Origin: Allomuricauda sp.
GTDB lineage: Bacteria; Bacteroidota; Bacteroidia; Flavobacteriales; Flavobacteriaceae
NCBI RefSeq assembly: GCF_013911645.1
Contig: NZ_JACESV010000001.1
Location: 930,001-994,000, forward strand
Direction: 5' to 3'
Length of the DNA: 64,000 bases
The notes below the pieces were generated by a model. The model was given only the letters and a program-made list of their open reading frames with translations, was not told the DNA's origin and ran no database searches. The first letter of the stretch is position 1, and each line of letters begins with the position of its first letter. This document shows, piece by piece, positions 16,356 through 24,002 of the stretch. The translations under genes were made by a program, and so were the position numbers.

Positions 16356-18959
16356 ATGGAAGAAATCTCACAACCAACAGAAGAATTAAAAACGCTTGAA
16401 ACTGAAGTTAAAGCTTTTGCAAATGCTCAACCTTATTGGGCAAGATACCTTTGTTCTGAAATTTTAGCAGGTAATGAAATTACAGATACTATAATTGATT
16501 CAGCTTATTCTTATTTGCTCGAAAAAATAGGTCTTAAAGAAGAAACTGATAAGCCTGAGCTTTCTATTTCATACAACCCAAATGCCTCTGATGATTATAA
16601 AGAAAACCTGTCTTTTGACTCGCTTGCAAACGTTGAAGGAGTTAATGCCCTTACCGAAAATCAAACTATAGAGTTAACATCAAATTTGACTATCATATAT
16701 GGAACAAATGGAGCTGGGAAATCTGGTTATGTTCGCCTTTTAAAAAACGTTTTTTATTCCAAAGACAAGGCAAACATTCTTCCTAACATCAACATTGATT
16801 CCGGACACAAACCAATAGCAGCAACCTTTAATTTTTCTTCAGAGGGAACTAACATTCCTTTGAAATATCCTGATAACATCGGAAATGGCATTTTTAATCA
16901 GTTTGCAATTTTTGACGGAGATATTGGGAAAAAACACCTTAGCTTAAGAAATGATTTTAGCTTCCGCCCTGCTGGACTGCAATTGTTTAATGAATTTAAT
17001 GCTGCATTAGAGAAATTAAACGGCAAGCTAAATATTGAAATTCAATCTAAAAGTACTGCCAATCCCTTTGCAGATGATGACATTTTTCAAGGAGAATCTG
17101 AAATCAAAACATTGTTAATTCAGCTTTCGCATAATTCTAAACTTGAAGATTTAAATGCTCATTTACCTTATAATGAAGAGGAAAAAGCAAAGAAAGTTCA
17201 ACTAGACAAAGAATATGATGATTTAAAAATTGCTTTAGCTCAAAAAGACAAAGCATCGAAAGAGTTGCAAACTATAAAAGCCCAATTAGCAGCTCGAAAA
17301 CAGACTTTAGTTAACACGAACACTTGGTTCGCTCAAGACCAACTAAATAGTGTAATTAAAGCAATCACTAATTGTAAAACCAAAGAGGATACAGCACAAA
17401 AAGAAGGCGTAGAAAAATTCAAAACCGATAAAATTGAAAATATTGGTTCTACAGAATGGAAACAATTCATTGAAGCGGCCGCAAAATTTGCTTCTACTCA
17501 AAACGAAGGTGAATACCCTTCACTTGGTGACAATTGCTTACTGTGTCAGCAAGCAATCAATGATGATGTTCCCAAAAGCTTAATTAGCAGCTATTGGGCT
17601 TACATTAAAAGTGTTGCTGAACAAGAAGCAAAGACGGCCAAAGAAAAGCTTGCAAAGTTTAAAGCGGATTACGAAAAATTAAGTTTCAATCAATTTCCTG
17701 AAACAGACACTTTAGCCGTTTGGTTAAAGGACAGGTACGAAACGGTTTTAGCCAATTTAAAAGATGAACTAAAGAAACAGGAAACATTAAGACAAACACT
17801 TGTATCAAACATCAATGACAAAAAGGATATTTTACAAGTTGAAGTACAATTAGATTTAAGTGCATTAGATGCCATAAGCAAAACGGTAGATAAAGAAATT
17901 AAAGCATTTGAAGAAGATGAGCAAAATAAAAAACTTGGCGAACTGTTAAAAAAGAAAACTTATTTGGCTCATAAAGAAAAACTGGAAGCTCGATACCCAG
18001 ATATTGAAACCCTACACAAGAACTTGATTTGGGTAAACAAAGCCAACCAGTTTAATAAAAGGTCAATAAAGAAATCATCTACAGATACTGAAAAGAGACT
18101 TTCCGAAGAATATTTCAACAACGATTATATCAATGAATTTAATGACGAATGCGATAAATTAAATGGAAAGTTTGGAATTGAAATAGATGCAAGAAGTTCA
18201 GATGCACAATCCAACCGCCAACTTTTTCTTAAAGGCGAAGACCCTTCTGCAATTTTAAGTGAGGGAGAACAAAAAGTAATTGCTCTGGCTGACTTTATTG
18301 CAGAAATCAACATTACCACAATTAACAGAGGAGTCATTCTTGACGACCCTGTTAACTCGCTTGATGAAGAACGGAAGAGTTTAATTGCGAATAGGCTCGT
18401 TTCAATTTCAGAAACTAAACAAGTAATTATATTTACTCATGATTTAGTTTTTGTCTCCTGTCTTCTTAATTATGCTCAAGACAAATCTTTAACTCACGAG
18501 TGCCATTGGATTGAAAATAGAAATGGTAACCCGGGTCAAGTTTGGTTAAGAAACTCACCTACATATGAAAAAATTTATCGTAATGCTGAGCCAGTAAAGA
18601 AGCTATACTCCGAAGCGAATAAAACCGAGTGCCCTCCTGAACAGAGAGAGTTCCTAGTTAAAAGTGGATTCACAGCATTACGTACCTGCTATGAGGTTTT
18701 AGTAATTAATGACTTGTTTAAAAATGTTGTTCAGCGATACAATGAACGTGTAAGCGTTGATAGTCTTTCCAGTGTCTATTTTGACGAAGAATTAACAAAC
18801 GAACTTCTTGACAGTTTTGCTCAATGTTGCAGATACATGGAAGGCCATACGCATAGTGATAAATATGCTTACATGAAACCAGAACCTTCAAACCTTAATG
18901 AAGAAATTCAAAGATATGAAGCGTTAAGAAGTAAAATTCGAAAATTTAAAAAGAAATAA
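16356..18959 (+). CDS. RloC/PrrC-like AAA_13 ATPase with putative anticodon-nuclease C-terminus
   Basis: Large SMC-like ABC ATPase (867 residues). Walker A is GTNGAGKS (116-123); a coiled-coil middle (about 275-540) carries a CxxC pair (Cys394, Cys397; NCLLC) that could form a zinc hook; the signature is LSEGEQ (634-639), Walker B is VILDDP (660-665) and the switch His is 695. The C-terminal 110 residues contain RTCYE (Arg776, Glu780) and EGHTH (His831, His833). Arg-x3-Glu followed by His is the catalytic pattern of the PrrC/RloC anticodon nucleases. RloC combines exactly a zinc hook, an ATPase and this nuclease, so I infer an abortive-infection or DNA-damage-triggered tRNase. It stands alone and is AT-rich compared with the genes to its left. 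Confidence 0.75.
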   Translation: MEEISQPTEELKTLETEVKAFANAQPYWARYLCSEILAGNEITDTIIDSAYSYLLEKIGLKEETDKPELSISYNPNASDDYKENLSFDSLANVEGVNALTENQTIELTSNLTIIYGTNGAGKSGYVRLLKNVFYSKDKANILPNINIDSGHKPIAATFNFSSEGTNIPLKYPDNIGNGIFNQFAIFDGDIGKKHLSLRNDFSFRPAGLQLFNEFNAALEKLNGKLNIEIQSKSTANPFADDDIFQGESEIKTLLIQLSHNSKLEDLNAHLPYNEEEKAKKVQLDKEYDDLKIALAQKDKASKELQTIKAQLAARKQTLVNTNTWFAQDQLNSVIKAITNCKTKEDTAQKEGVEKFKTDKIENIGSTEWKQFIEAAAKFASTQNEGEYPSLGDNCLLCQQAINDDVPKSLISSYWAYIKSVAEQEAKTAKEKLAKFKADYEKLSFNQFPETDTLAVWLKDRYETVLANLKDELKKQETLRQTLVSNINDKKDILQVEVQLDLSALDAISKTVDKEIKAFEEDEQNKKLGELLKKKTYLAHKEKLEARYPDIETLHKNLIWVNKANQFNKRSIKKSSTDTEKRLSEEYFNNDYINEFNDECDKLNGKFGIEIDARSSDAQSNRQLFLKGEDPSAILSEGEQKVIALADFIAEINITTINRGVILDDPVNSLDEERKSLIANRLVSISETKQVIIFTHDLVFVSCLLNYAQDKSLTHECHWIENRNGNPGQVWLRNSPTYEKIYRNAEPVKKLYSEANKTECPPEQREFLVKSGFTALRTCYEVLVINDLFKNVVQRYNERVSVDSLSSVYFDEELTNELLDSFAQCCRYMEGHTHSDKYAYMKPEPSNLNEEIQRYEALRSKIRKFKKK

Positions 18960-18962
18960 AGC

Positions 18963-19032
18963 CAGCATACAACAACACCTAAACGCAATGCCCTACGGGA
19001 CACTGCCATAGCCAAAATGTTGTACCTCATGC
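18963..19032. repeat. Imperfect palindrome between ATPase gene and truncated gene
   Basis: Sequence with complementary ends (GCATACAACA against TGTTGTACCTCATGC) around about 40 bases that include GCAATGCCCTACGGG. It resembles the attC-like palindromes found between cassette-type genes in some Bacteroidetes, but lacks a clear GTTRRRY core. Confidence 0.4.
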
Positions 19033-19046
19033 TAAAAAAGAACCTG

Positions 19047-19703
19047 ATGATAATAAAGCAAATCATAGTACAATTTGATACAGACTCTAGGAGAGGGTTT
19101 GATGAACACGATATCAGTTCCGCATTAAGAAAACTTGTCCCAGAAGATAAATCACAAATTGATGACACACTTAAGGCTGAGTTAATGGCCTTTGATTTTG
19201 CTGAGGATTATCAAGATAAAAAGACTGGATGGGGAACTTATTTTGGGCCTATGATGGTCTGGAACAATGGAGATGGCACAGCAACAGAATCACCATCAAT
19301 CAAACTAATCACTCCAGAGATGATTGATTATTGGGAAAAAAGGGCTACTGAATGTGTAAATCCAATAATAATAGCACGCTACAGCGGATTAGTTTGGGAC
19401 TTCAAGAATAAAATTACAGGAATAAATCCACCACATGAGATTTGCCGAATATATACAAAAGCTTTAATTGATCAGGCCAATGGCGATTTTCATAAATATG
19501 AGGTTAATACCTTTCGGAAACTGGCACGAGCGTTAAAACTGTCGATTAGCCTTAATGACGATGATTTAATCAAGAAATGTAAAGATTCCCTAATCAATTT
19601 TGAAAATAGGCACTCGCAAGATACTAAGTCTAGCGTATATTGCACCAAATTGAAACAAAGTCATTCATTTTCAATTGATTATACGATTCTACATTTTCTT
19701 TAA
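19047..19703 (+). CDS. Unknown protein, probably C-terminally truncated
   Basis: Starts MIIKQIIVQFDTDSRRGFDEH (an upstream ATG at 19017 lies in the palindrome and is less likely). The segment SIKLITPEMIDYWEKRATECVNPIIIARYSGLVWDF resembles the N-terminal part of large uncharacterised proteins (DUF7380/DUF4209-like, a tentative label). After about FENRHSQDTK the residues become unlike a conserved protein (SSVYCTKLKQSHSFSIDYTILHFL), and the frame stops shortly before the recombinase control region. I infer that the original gene was longer and was cut by insertion of the recombinase segment near 19620-19640. The remaining product is probably non-functional. Confidence 0.55.
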   Translation: MIIKQIIVQFDTDSRRGFDEHDISSALRKLVPEDKSQIDDTLKAELMAFDFAEDYQDKKTGWGTYFGPMMVWNNGDGTATESPSIKLITPEMIDYWEKRATECVNPIIIARYSGLVWDFKNKITGINPPHEICRIYTKALIDQANGDFHKYEVNTFRKLARALKLSISLNDDDLIKKCKDSLINFENRHSQDTKSSVYCTKLKQSHSFSIDYTILHFL

Positions 19704-19734
19704 TATCATCTAATATCAATTGATTTCAACATTT

Positions 19735-19841
19735 GTTGTACCTATGTTGTACCTGAAAAGAACAATAATTTCGTATCTTTATGGTGTACTTAGGTAAAGG
19801 AATACATTCAAAATGGAATGTTGTACCTATGTTGTACCTGA
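19735..19841. repeat. Direct repeats upstream of the recombinase gene
   Basis: TTGTACCTATGTTGTACCTG occurs at 19735-19754 and 19821-19840, each copy being two tandem TTGTACCT units. Between them, TATCTTTA at 19775-19782 is a possible -7 promoter box. The repeats may be recombinase arm sites or operators controlling the recombinase. Confidence 0.6.
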
Positions 19842-19871
19842 TTTGACTTTCGTACTCAAAACAGGTCAATT

Positions 19872-21086
19872 ATGTCATCAAACGCAAAGATAGTTCTACG
19901 TAAAAAACCAAACAGTAAAGGGCTTTACCCATTAGCTGTTCGAATTACAAAAAATCGTCGTTCAACATATCAATATATAGGTCATTATATTGACATAGAG
20001 GATTGGGACGAAAAAAATATTCGAGTAAGAAAGTCTAATTCAAATGCTGATAGTTTAAACAAGTTGCTATCACAGGAACTCTCGAACGCCAATAAAGCAC
20101 TTATTGACTTACAATCCGAGCATAAAGATGCATCTGCCAACCAAATCAAAAAAGAGATATATGCCTCGGGAAACTCTGCTACCTTTTTTGAACTAGCACA
20201 AGAGCATCTGGACGAATTGGAAATCGCCGAAAAATTAAACCGCTTATCTACGGATAGTGCTTTGGTTAGCTATATCATAAAGTTTAATAAATCAAAACAG
20301 TTGGCTTTTCAGGAAATTAACGAACGCTTCCTAAAAAAGCTGATGATATATTTGAAAGCCAAACACGAACTTTCAGAAACATCAGTAATGAACATCTTAG
20401 TCCTCATTAGGTTGTTGTTCAACAGAGCTATTAAGCTCAAAATAGTTAGTAGGGAATTATATCCTTTTGGTGGTGACAAGATTAAAATTAAGTTTCCAGA
20501 AACAAGCAAAGTCGGGTTGAATATTATTGAAGTAAGAGCCATAGAAGCTCTTGAGAATTTAACTTTGAGTGAAATACACACTCGAAATGTCTGGCTCTTT
20601 AGTTTTAATTTTGCCGGAATGCGAGTTACCGATGTATTGTGGACAAAGTGGTCTGACATATACGACAAAAGGTTGCATTATAGAATGAACAAAAACTCAA
20701 AATTACTATCATTAAAAATTCCAGATAAGGTTTTCAAAATTTTAGATTATTACAAAGAAGACAAAAGATATGCAACCGATTTTGTTTTTCCCGAATTGAA
20801 AAAAGCGAATCTCGATGATGCAAAAGATGTCTATAACAAGAGAAAGACAGCTACCAAGAAATTTAATGACAACTTAAAATCTATAGCTAAAAAGGCGAAA
20901 ATTGATAAGAAAATTACAATGCATATTGCGAGGCATACCTTTGGCAATATTGCTGGTGATACCATCCATCCCTTTATGCTGCAAAAATTGTATCGTCATA
21001 GCGATTTAAAAACCACATTGAACTATCAAGCTAATTTTATTCACAAAGAAGCAGATGATGCTTTGGATAGTGTGGTAAATTTTTGA
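19872..21086 (+). CDS. Tyrosine site-specific recombinase (integrase)
   Basis: Integrase of 404 residues with the full tyrosine-recombinase active site: Arg251 (FAGMRVTDV), His351 and Arg354 (HIARHTF), His376 and nucleophile Tyr385 (RHSDLKTTLNYQ). The N-terminal arm-binding part (about 8-55) begins with the SSNAKIVLRKKPNSKGLYPL pattern usual for Bacteroidetes integrases, followed by a SAM-like core-binding domain (about 100-195). It is preceded by direct repeats and a truncated gene, and followed by a two-gene cassette, so it probably integrated that segment. Whether it also moves the 6-15 kb mobilization block cannot be decided from the window. Confidence 0.95.
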   Translation: MSSNAKIVLRKKPNSKGLYPLAVRITKNRRSTYQYIGHYIDIEDWDEKNIRVRKSNSNADSLNKLLSQELSNANKALIDLQSEHKDASANQIKKEIYASGNSATFFELAQEHLDELEIAEKLNRLSTDSALVSYIIKFNKSKQLAFQEINERFLKKLMIYLKAKHELSETSVMNILVLIRLLFNRAIKLKIVSRELYPFGGDKIKIKFPETSKVGLNIIEVRAIEALENLTLSEIHTRNVWLFSFNFAGMRVTDVLWTKWSDIYDKRLHYRMNKNSKLLSLKIPDKVFKILDYYKEDKRYATDFVFPELKKANLDDAKDVYNKRKTATKKFNDNLKSIAKKAKIDKKITMHIARHTFGNIAGDTIHPFMLQKLYRHSDLKTTLNYQANFIHKEADDALDSVVNF

Positions 21087-21177
21087 ACTATTATCAGCCA
21101 TCTGCAAATATTTTAAAGTCATATTTCAACATATTCAATTGCCATTCCCTTACCTTTACCAACATAATTTTATGTTT

Positions 21178-22083
21178 ATGGTGTTAAAGGTTAAATGGAC
21201 TGAATTTAAAAGTAGTCTTGAAAATTTTCAGTCCGAAGGAAATGCGCTTATTAAAAAATATAAAGCAGCAAGAACTGAGGATTTATTAAATGAATTGAAA
21301 GAGGAAAAACAATCGTGGGAAAGCGATGTAATCAGTTATGTAAAGGCTTCTTTTGACCCTGAACACACCAATTTTGCATACGAGTTTAAGGCTCAACAAG
21401 GATATAATTTCGGAATGAAATTAGGTATCGACCAAAGAGTCAAAAACACTATTCAAACCATTAAAGATGAAATTAATGGGCTTGATTACTATTTAAAAAT
21501 ATTATTCATTTCAGATGCTATTGTGCGAGCTGATGACATTGATTTAGAAGAGCGTAAAAACCTTGATACCGAAGGCATTCTTGATCTTATACTTTCTAAA
21601 CTATATGAACTGTATAATGATGGGAAATACTATTCTATTAAGTGGATTCTTGAAGGTAACGGCCTAAAGTTAGGTGGGCGTAGCGAAGATTGGGACTATG
21701 GTAGAATGCTTGAAGAACGAGGCCTTATTGAGACTATGAATGGTCGTGAGGTAAATGCCAAACTAAAACTTGAGGGAAAGTATGCCATTGAACAAGCCAG
21801 AAAATCCCAAGTGCCCGACTACTCAAAAATTAGCGATTCTGATGAAGAATTAAAAACACTTCTCAAAGAGGTACTTGCCGAAGTTAAAAGATCAGGATAT
21901 GGTCAGCAAATCATCTTCGATGAGTTTGATGAGCTGCGCAAAGACATTCCGCATCTTAGCAAAAAATCGTTTGGTCAGTTATTAAAATCAAAACTTGGCG
22001 ATTTGGTCGCAGCCAAAGCCTTTGACAAAGCTATCGCCAGCGACATATTCAAACAATTTACTAACCAAATATTTCCATTTTAA
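21178..22083 (+). CDS. Unknown protein encoded with a putative nuclease
   Basis: Mostly helical, soluble protein of about 301 residues with no family I recognise. The start MVLKVKWTEFKSSLENF at 21178 is my choice; ATG codons at 21139 and 21172 are in frame. The N-terminal 120 residues are charged and helical, the middle (SIKWILEGNGLKLGGRSEDWDYGRMLEERGLIE) resembles a winged-helix-like segment, and the C-terminal region (GYGQQIIFDEFDELRKDIPHLSKKSFGQLL) is conserved-looking. It ends three bases before the PD-(D/E)XK gene, so the two should be co-translated. The pairing directly after an integrase suggests an accessory, possibly defensive, cassette. Confidence 0.7.
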   Translation: MVLKVKWTEFKSSLENFQSEGNALIKKYKAARTEDLLNELKEEKQSWESDVISYVKASFDPEHTNFAYEFKAQQGYNFGMKLGIDQRVKNTIQTIKDEINGLDYYLKILFISDAIVRADDIDLEERKNLDTEGILDLILSKLYELYNDGKYYSIKWILEGNGLKLGGRSEDWDYGRMLEERGLIETMNGREVNAKLKLEGKYAIEQARKSQVPDYSKISDSDEELKTLLKEVLAEVKRSGYGQQIIFDEFDELRKDIPHLSKKSFGQLLKSKLGDLVAAKAFDKAIASDIFKQFTNQIFPF

Positions 22084-22086
22084 CGT

Positions 22087-22866
22087 ATGAGAATATGGGC
22101 AGGTATTAAAAATAGAATAGTTCAATTCTTCCGAAAAGAACCACCACCAGAATATGAGGTGACAGAATATGTGTTTTCGGATAGACAACCTCTTGATGGT
22201 TCTTCGACCATTTCATTTTTCGTAAACAATCCCAAGCCAGATGTAAGTGTTACCAGAACTTTTGATAGCGAAGACCAAGCCGTTAATTGGCTTATGGAAA
22301 ATCGAGATTTCAAAAAGATGTTATTTAGTAATGTATTTCCATCCGCAAATTCGGTGAAATACCAATGTGGCGTTAAAGAACCTATCACAATCCCAAACAA
22401 AATGCCAGGGGATATTGACATTCTTCTGTATGAACAAGGAAAGGAACAAAATGCGGTTGGAATAGAATGTAAAATAGTAAAAATCGAATCGCTTGAAAAT
22501 CAACCACCAAAAATAAACAAGATTACAAGCGTTCAAAAAAAGGGAACTATTCAGGCAAATGGATATACCGAAATTGGATTCAACAGGGTTTATCTGCTAA
22601 TCATACTATTGGATGATGGCCGGCATTACAAAAACCCCAATGTTATGTTCAGAACTACACCTTTTAAATGGTTGAAAGAATTGTATGGTTTTGACTGGCA
22701 AACCCGAATGAGTGATGATATTGGAATTATTTACGTTCACATAAATCAATTTACTACTAACCATATAAATCAGACCAAAGGATTGGGATTGCGTGTAGAA
22801 CGTGAAGCAATACCAATTTTACAACCTGAAGAACTAACTGATAAAATCAAAAAACTGGATTCATAG
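22087..22866 (+). CDS. Putative PD-(D/E)XK nuclease-fold protein
   Basis: Protein of 259 residues containing PGDIDILLY (Asp109, Asp111) followed by VGIECKIVKI (Glu127, Lys129). This D...ExK arrangement with hydrophobic strands on both sides is the core of the PD-(D/E)XK nuclease fold. After the core, FNRVYLLIILLD gives a further strand. There is no recognisable DNA-binding domain; the partner gene three bases upstream may supply one. The fold includes restriction enzymes, recombination nucleases and inactive relatives, so the activity is a prediction. The gene lies between the recombinase and a broken zinc-finger gene. Confidence 0.65.
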   Translation: MRIWAGIKNRIVQFFRKEPPPEYEVTEYVFSDRQPLDGSSTISFFVNNPKPDVSVTRTFDSEDQAVNWLMENRDFKKMLFSNVFPSANSVKYQCGVKEPITIPNKMPGDIDILLYEQGKEQNAVGIECKIVKIESLENQPPKINKITSVQKKGTIQANGYTEIGFNRVYLLIILLDDGRHYKNPNVMFRTTPFKWLKELYGFDWQTRMSDDIGIIYVHINQFTTNHINQTKGLGLRVEREAIPILQPEELTDKIKKLDS

Positions 22867-22872
22867 GATAAT

Positions 22873-22940
22873 TTGAAACGTAAAGGAACTTGCAGGATAT
22901 GCGGAAATCATAGTAAACTAACGTTTGAGCACGTTACACG
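22873..22940 (+). pseudogene. 5' remnant of a zinc-finger/HNH-type gene
   Basis: Starting at the TTG 22873, the frame reads MKRKGTCRICGNHSKLTFEHV and then diverges. The CRICG..KLTFEH pattern is the start of small HNH-like proteins in which FEH is normally followed by a proline-rich loop; here it runs into unrelated sequence. Only about 22 codons survive, and a short inverted repeat (22940-22960) follows. It probably marks the junction with the metal-resistance island. Confidence 0.5.
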
Positions 22941-22983
22941 AGAGTGTAAACTGAACTCTCTATAGTTTGCCTGATTCATTTTC

Positions 22984-23757
22984 TCAAGTGCTCGGTTCTT
23001 GCCTAAAACATTCCACCAACATCCCATAAAGTTCTGGATGTTTTCTTTTTAGTAAATCCGCTCGTTCAAAAAAATACTCTGAAGCAACCGCAAAGAATTC
23101 AGCTTGATTTGTTCCACCATATTTACGAATATCTGAATGGTTATCGTTAATCGCTTCCATTTCTTTATGGATTAAGTTTAACCAAGGTATGGCATATTGA
23201 TGTTCCATTAGCCGCTCTGGCACACCGTCTGTTCTATCGTCCAACTTATCTATAAGGTGCACAAATTCGTGTATGCCAGTATTGCTTTTATCGGTTGTAT
23301 TTTTAAAGCCGTGGTACAATGCTTTCTTGGAAAGTATCATCTGTTTCTCGAACCTTCCATTTCCAACTATTCCACCAATATTCCGTGAGTTATCCTTACT
23401 GCTAAATTGCATATCCTCATTAAAATTATCAGGATATAAAAGGATGCCACTTAAATTTGTGTAGTGCCATTCCTTGAAGCCAAAAACTGGAATGACGGCA
23501 CTTGCTGCAATTAAAACCTTATCCAACTCTTCCAGTTCAAACTGCACAGCATCGATATAGACCTCACTTAAAAATAGCATCATTTTTTGCTGAAAAATTA
23601 GCTGTGCGTCTTTTGATAGATTTCTATAAAACAGCACATTATCCGTCAATAATTTATGCCAATGTTCTGGAAATGGCTTTACACTATGACGTTTTGCTTT
23701 TCTATAAAAATGAACAGCAAAAAGAACAATCACAACCGAAATAAAAATATAAGCCAT
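22984..23757 (-). CDS. mtfA: MtfA-like zinc metallopeptidase
   Basis: Member of the MtfA (YeeI) peptidase family, 257 residues. The zinc site HEFVH is at 163-167, with a downstream Glu in QAEFFAVASEYFF as the likely third ligand. An N-terminal membrane anchor (about 2-17) precedes the domain, a variation common in Bacteroidetes. E. coli MtfA binds and releases the Mlc repressor and so links to glucose uptake; whether that applies here is unknown. It is the last gene of the minus-strand copper group, 12 bases after the CopZ-like gene, so it may process a protein during metal stress. Confidence 0.88.
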   Translation of the reverse strand: MAYIFISVVIVLFAVHFYRKAKRHSVKPFPEHWHKLLTDNVLFYRNLSKDAQLIFQQKMMLFLSEVYIDAVQFELEELDKVLIAASAVIPVFGFKEWHYTNLSGILLYPDNFNEDMQFSSKDNSRNIGGIVGNGRFEKQMILSKKALYHGFKNTTDKSNTGIHEFVHLIDKLDDRTDGVPERLMEHQYAIPWLNLIHKEMEAINDNHSDIRKYGGTNQAEFFAVASEYFFERADLLKRKHPELYGMLVECFRQEPST

Positions 23758-23769
23758 ATTAAAAACGTA

Positions 23770-23982
23770 TTAATCTACAGGTTCGGCCTTAAATCCCACT
23801 TTTTGCAAAGTCGCCTTTACATCTTCTTCGGTTACACCATCGCTTTCAATGGTTAGGATTTTATCAGGATTAGAGGTATCTACTTCCCAACTTTCTACAC
23901 CTTCTTGTTTGTTTAAAAAAGGGGTGACTTTTGATACGCACCCACCACAATTGATATTTGTTTTAAATTTTAAAGTTTTCAT
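23770..23982 (-). CDS. CopZ-like heavy-metal-binding chaperone
   Basis: Single HMA domain of 70 residues with the metal site NCGGC (Cys at about 12 and 15) and the usual ferredoxin-like pattern ending LQKVGFKAEPV. It has no signal peptide, so it should act in the cytoplasm. It lies 20 bases downstream of the copper ATPase gene and presumably hands Cu(I) to it. The Gly-Gly between the cysteines is a little unusual compared with the common CxAC sites but occurs in CopZ-type proteins. Confidence 0.9.
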   Translation of the reverse strand: MKTLKFKTNINCGGCVSKVTPFLNKQEGVESWEVDTSNPDKILTIESDGVTEEDVKATLQKVGFKAEPVD

Positions 23983-24002
23983 AGTATTGAATTTATTTAT
24001 TA

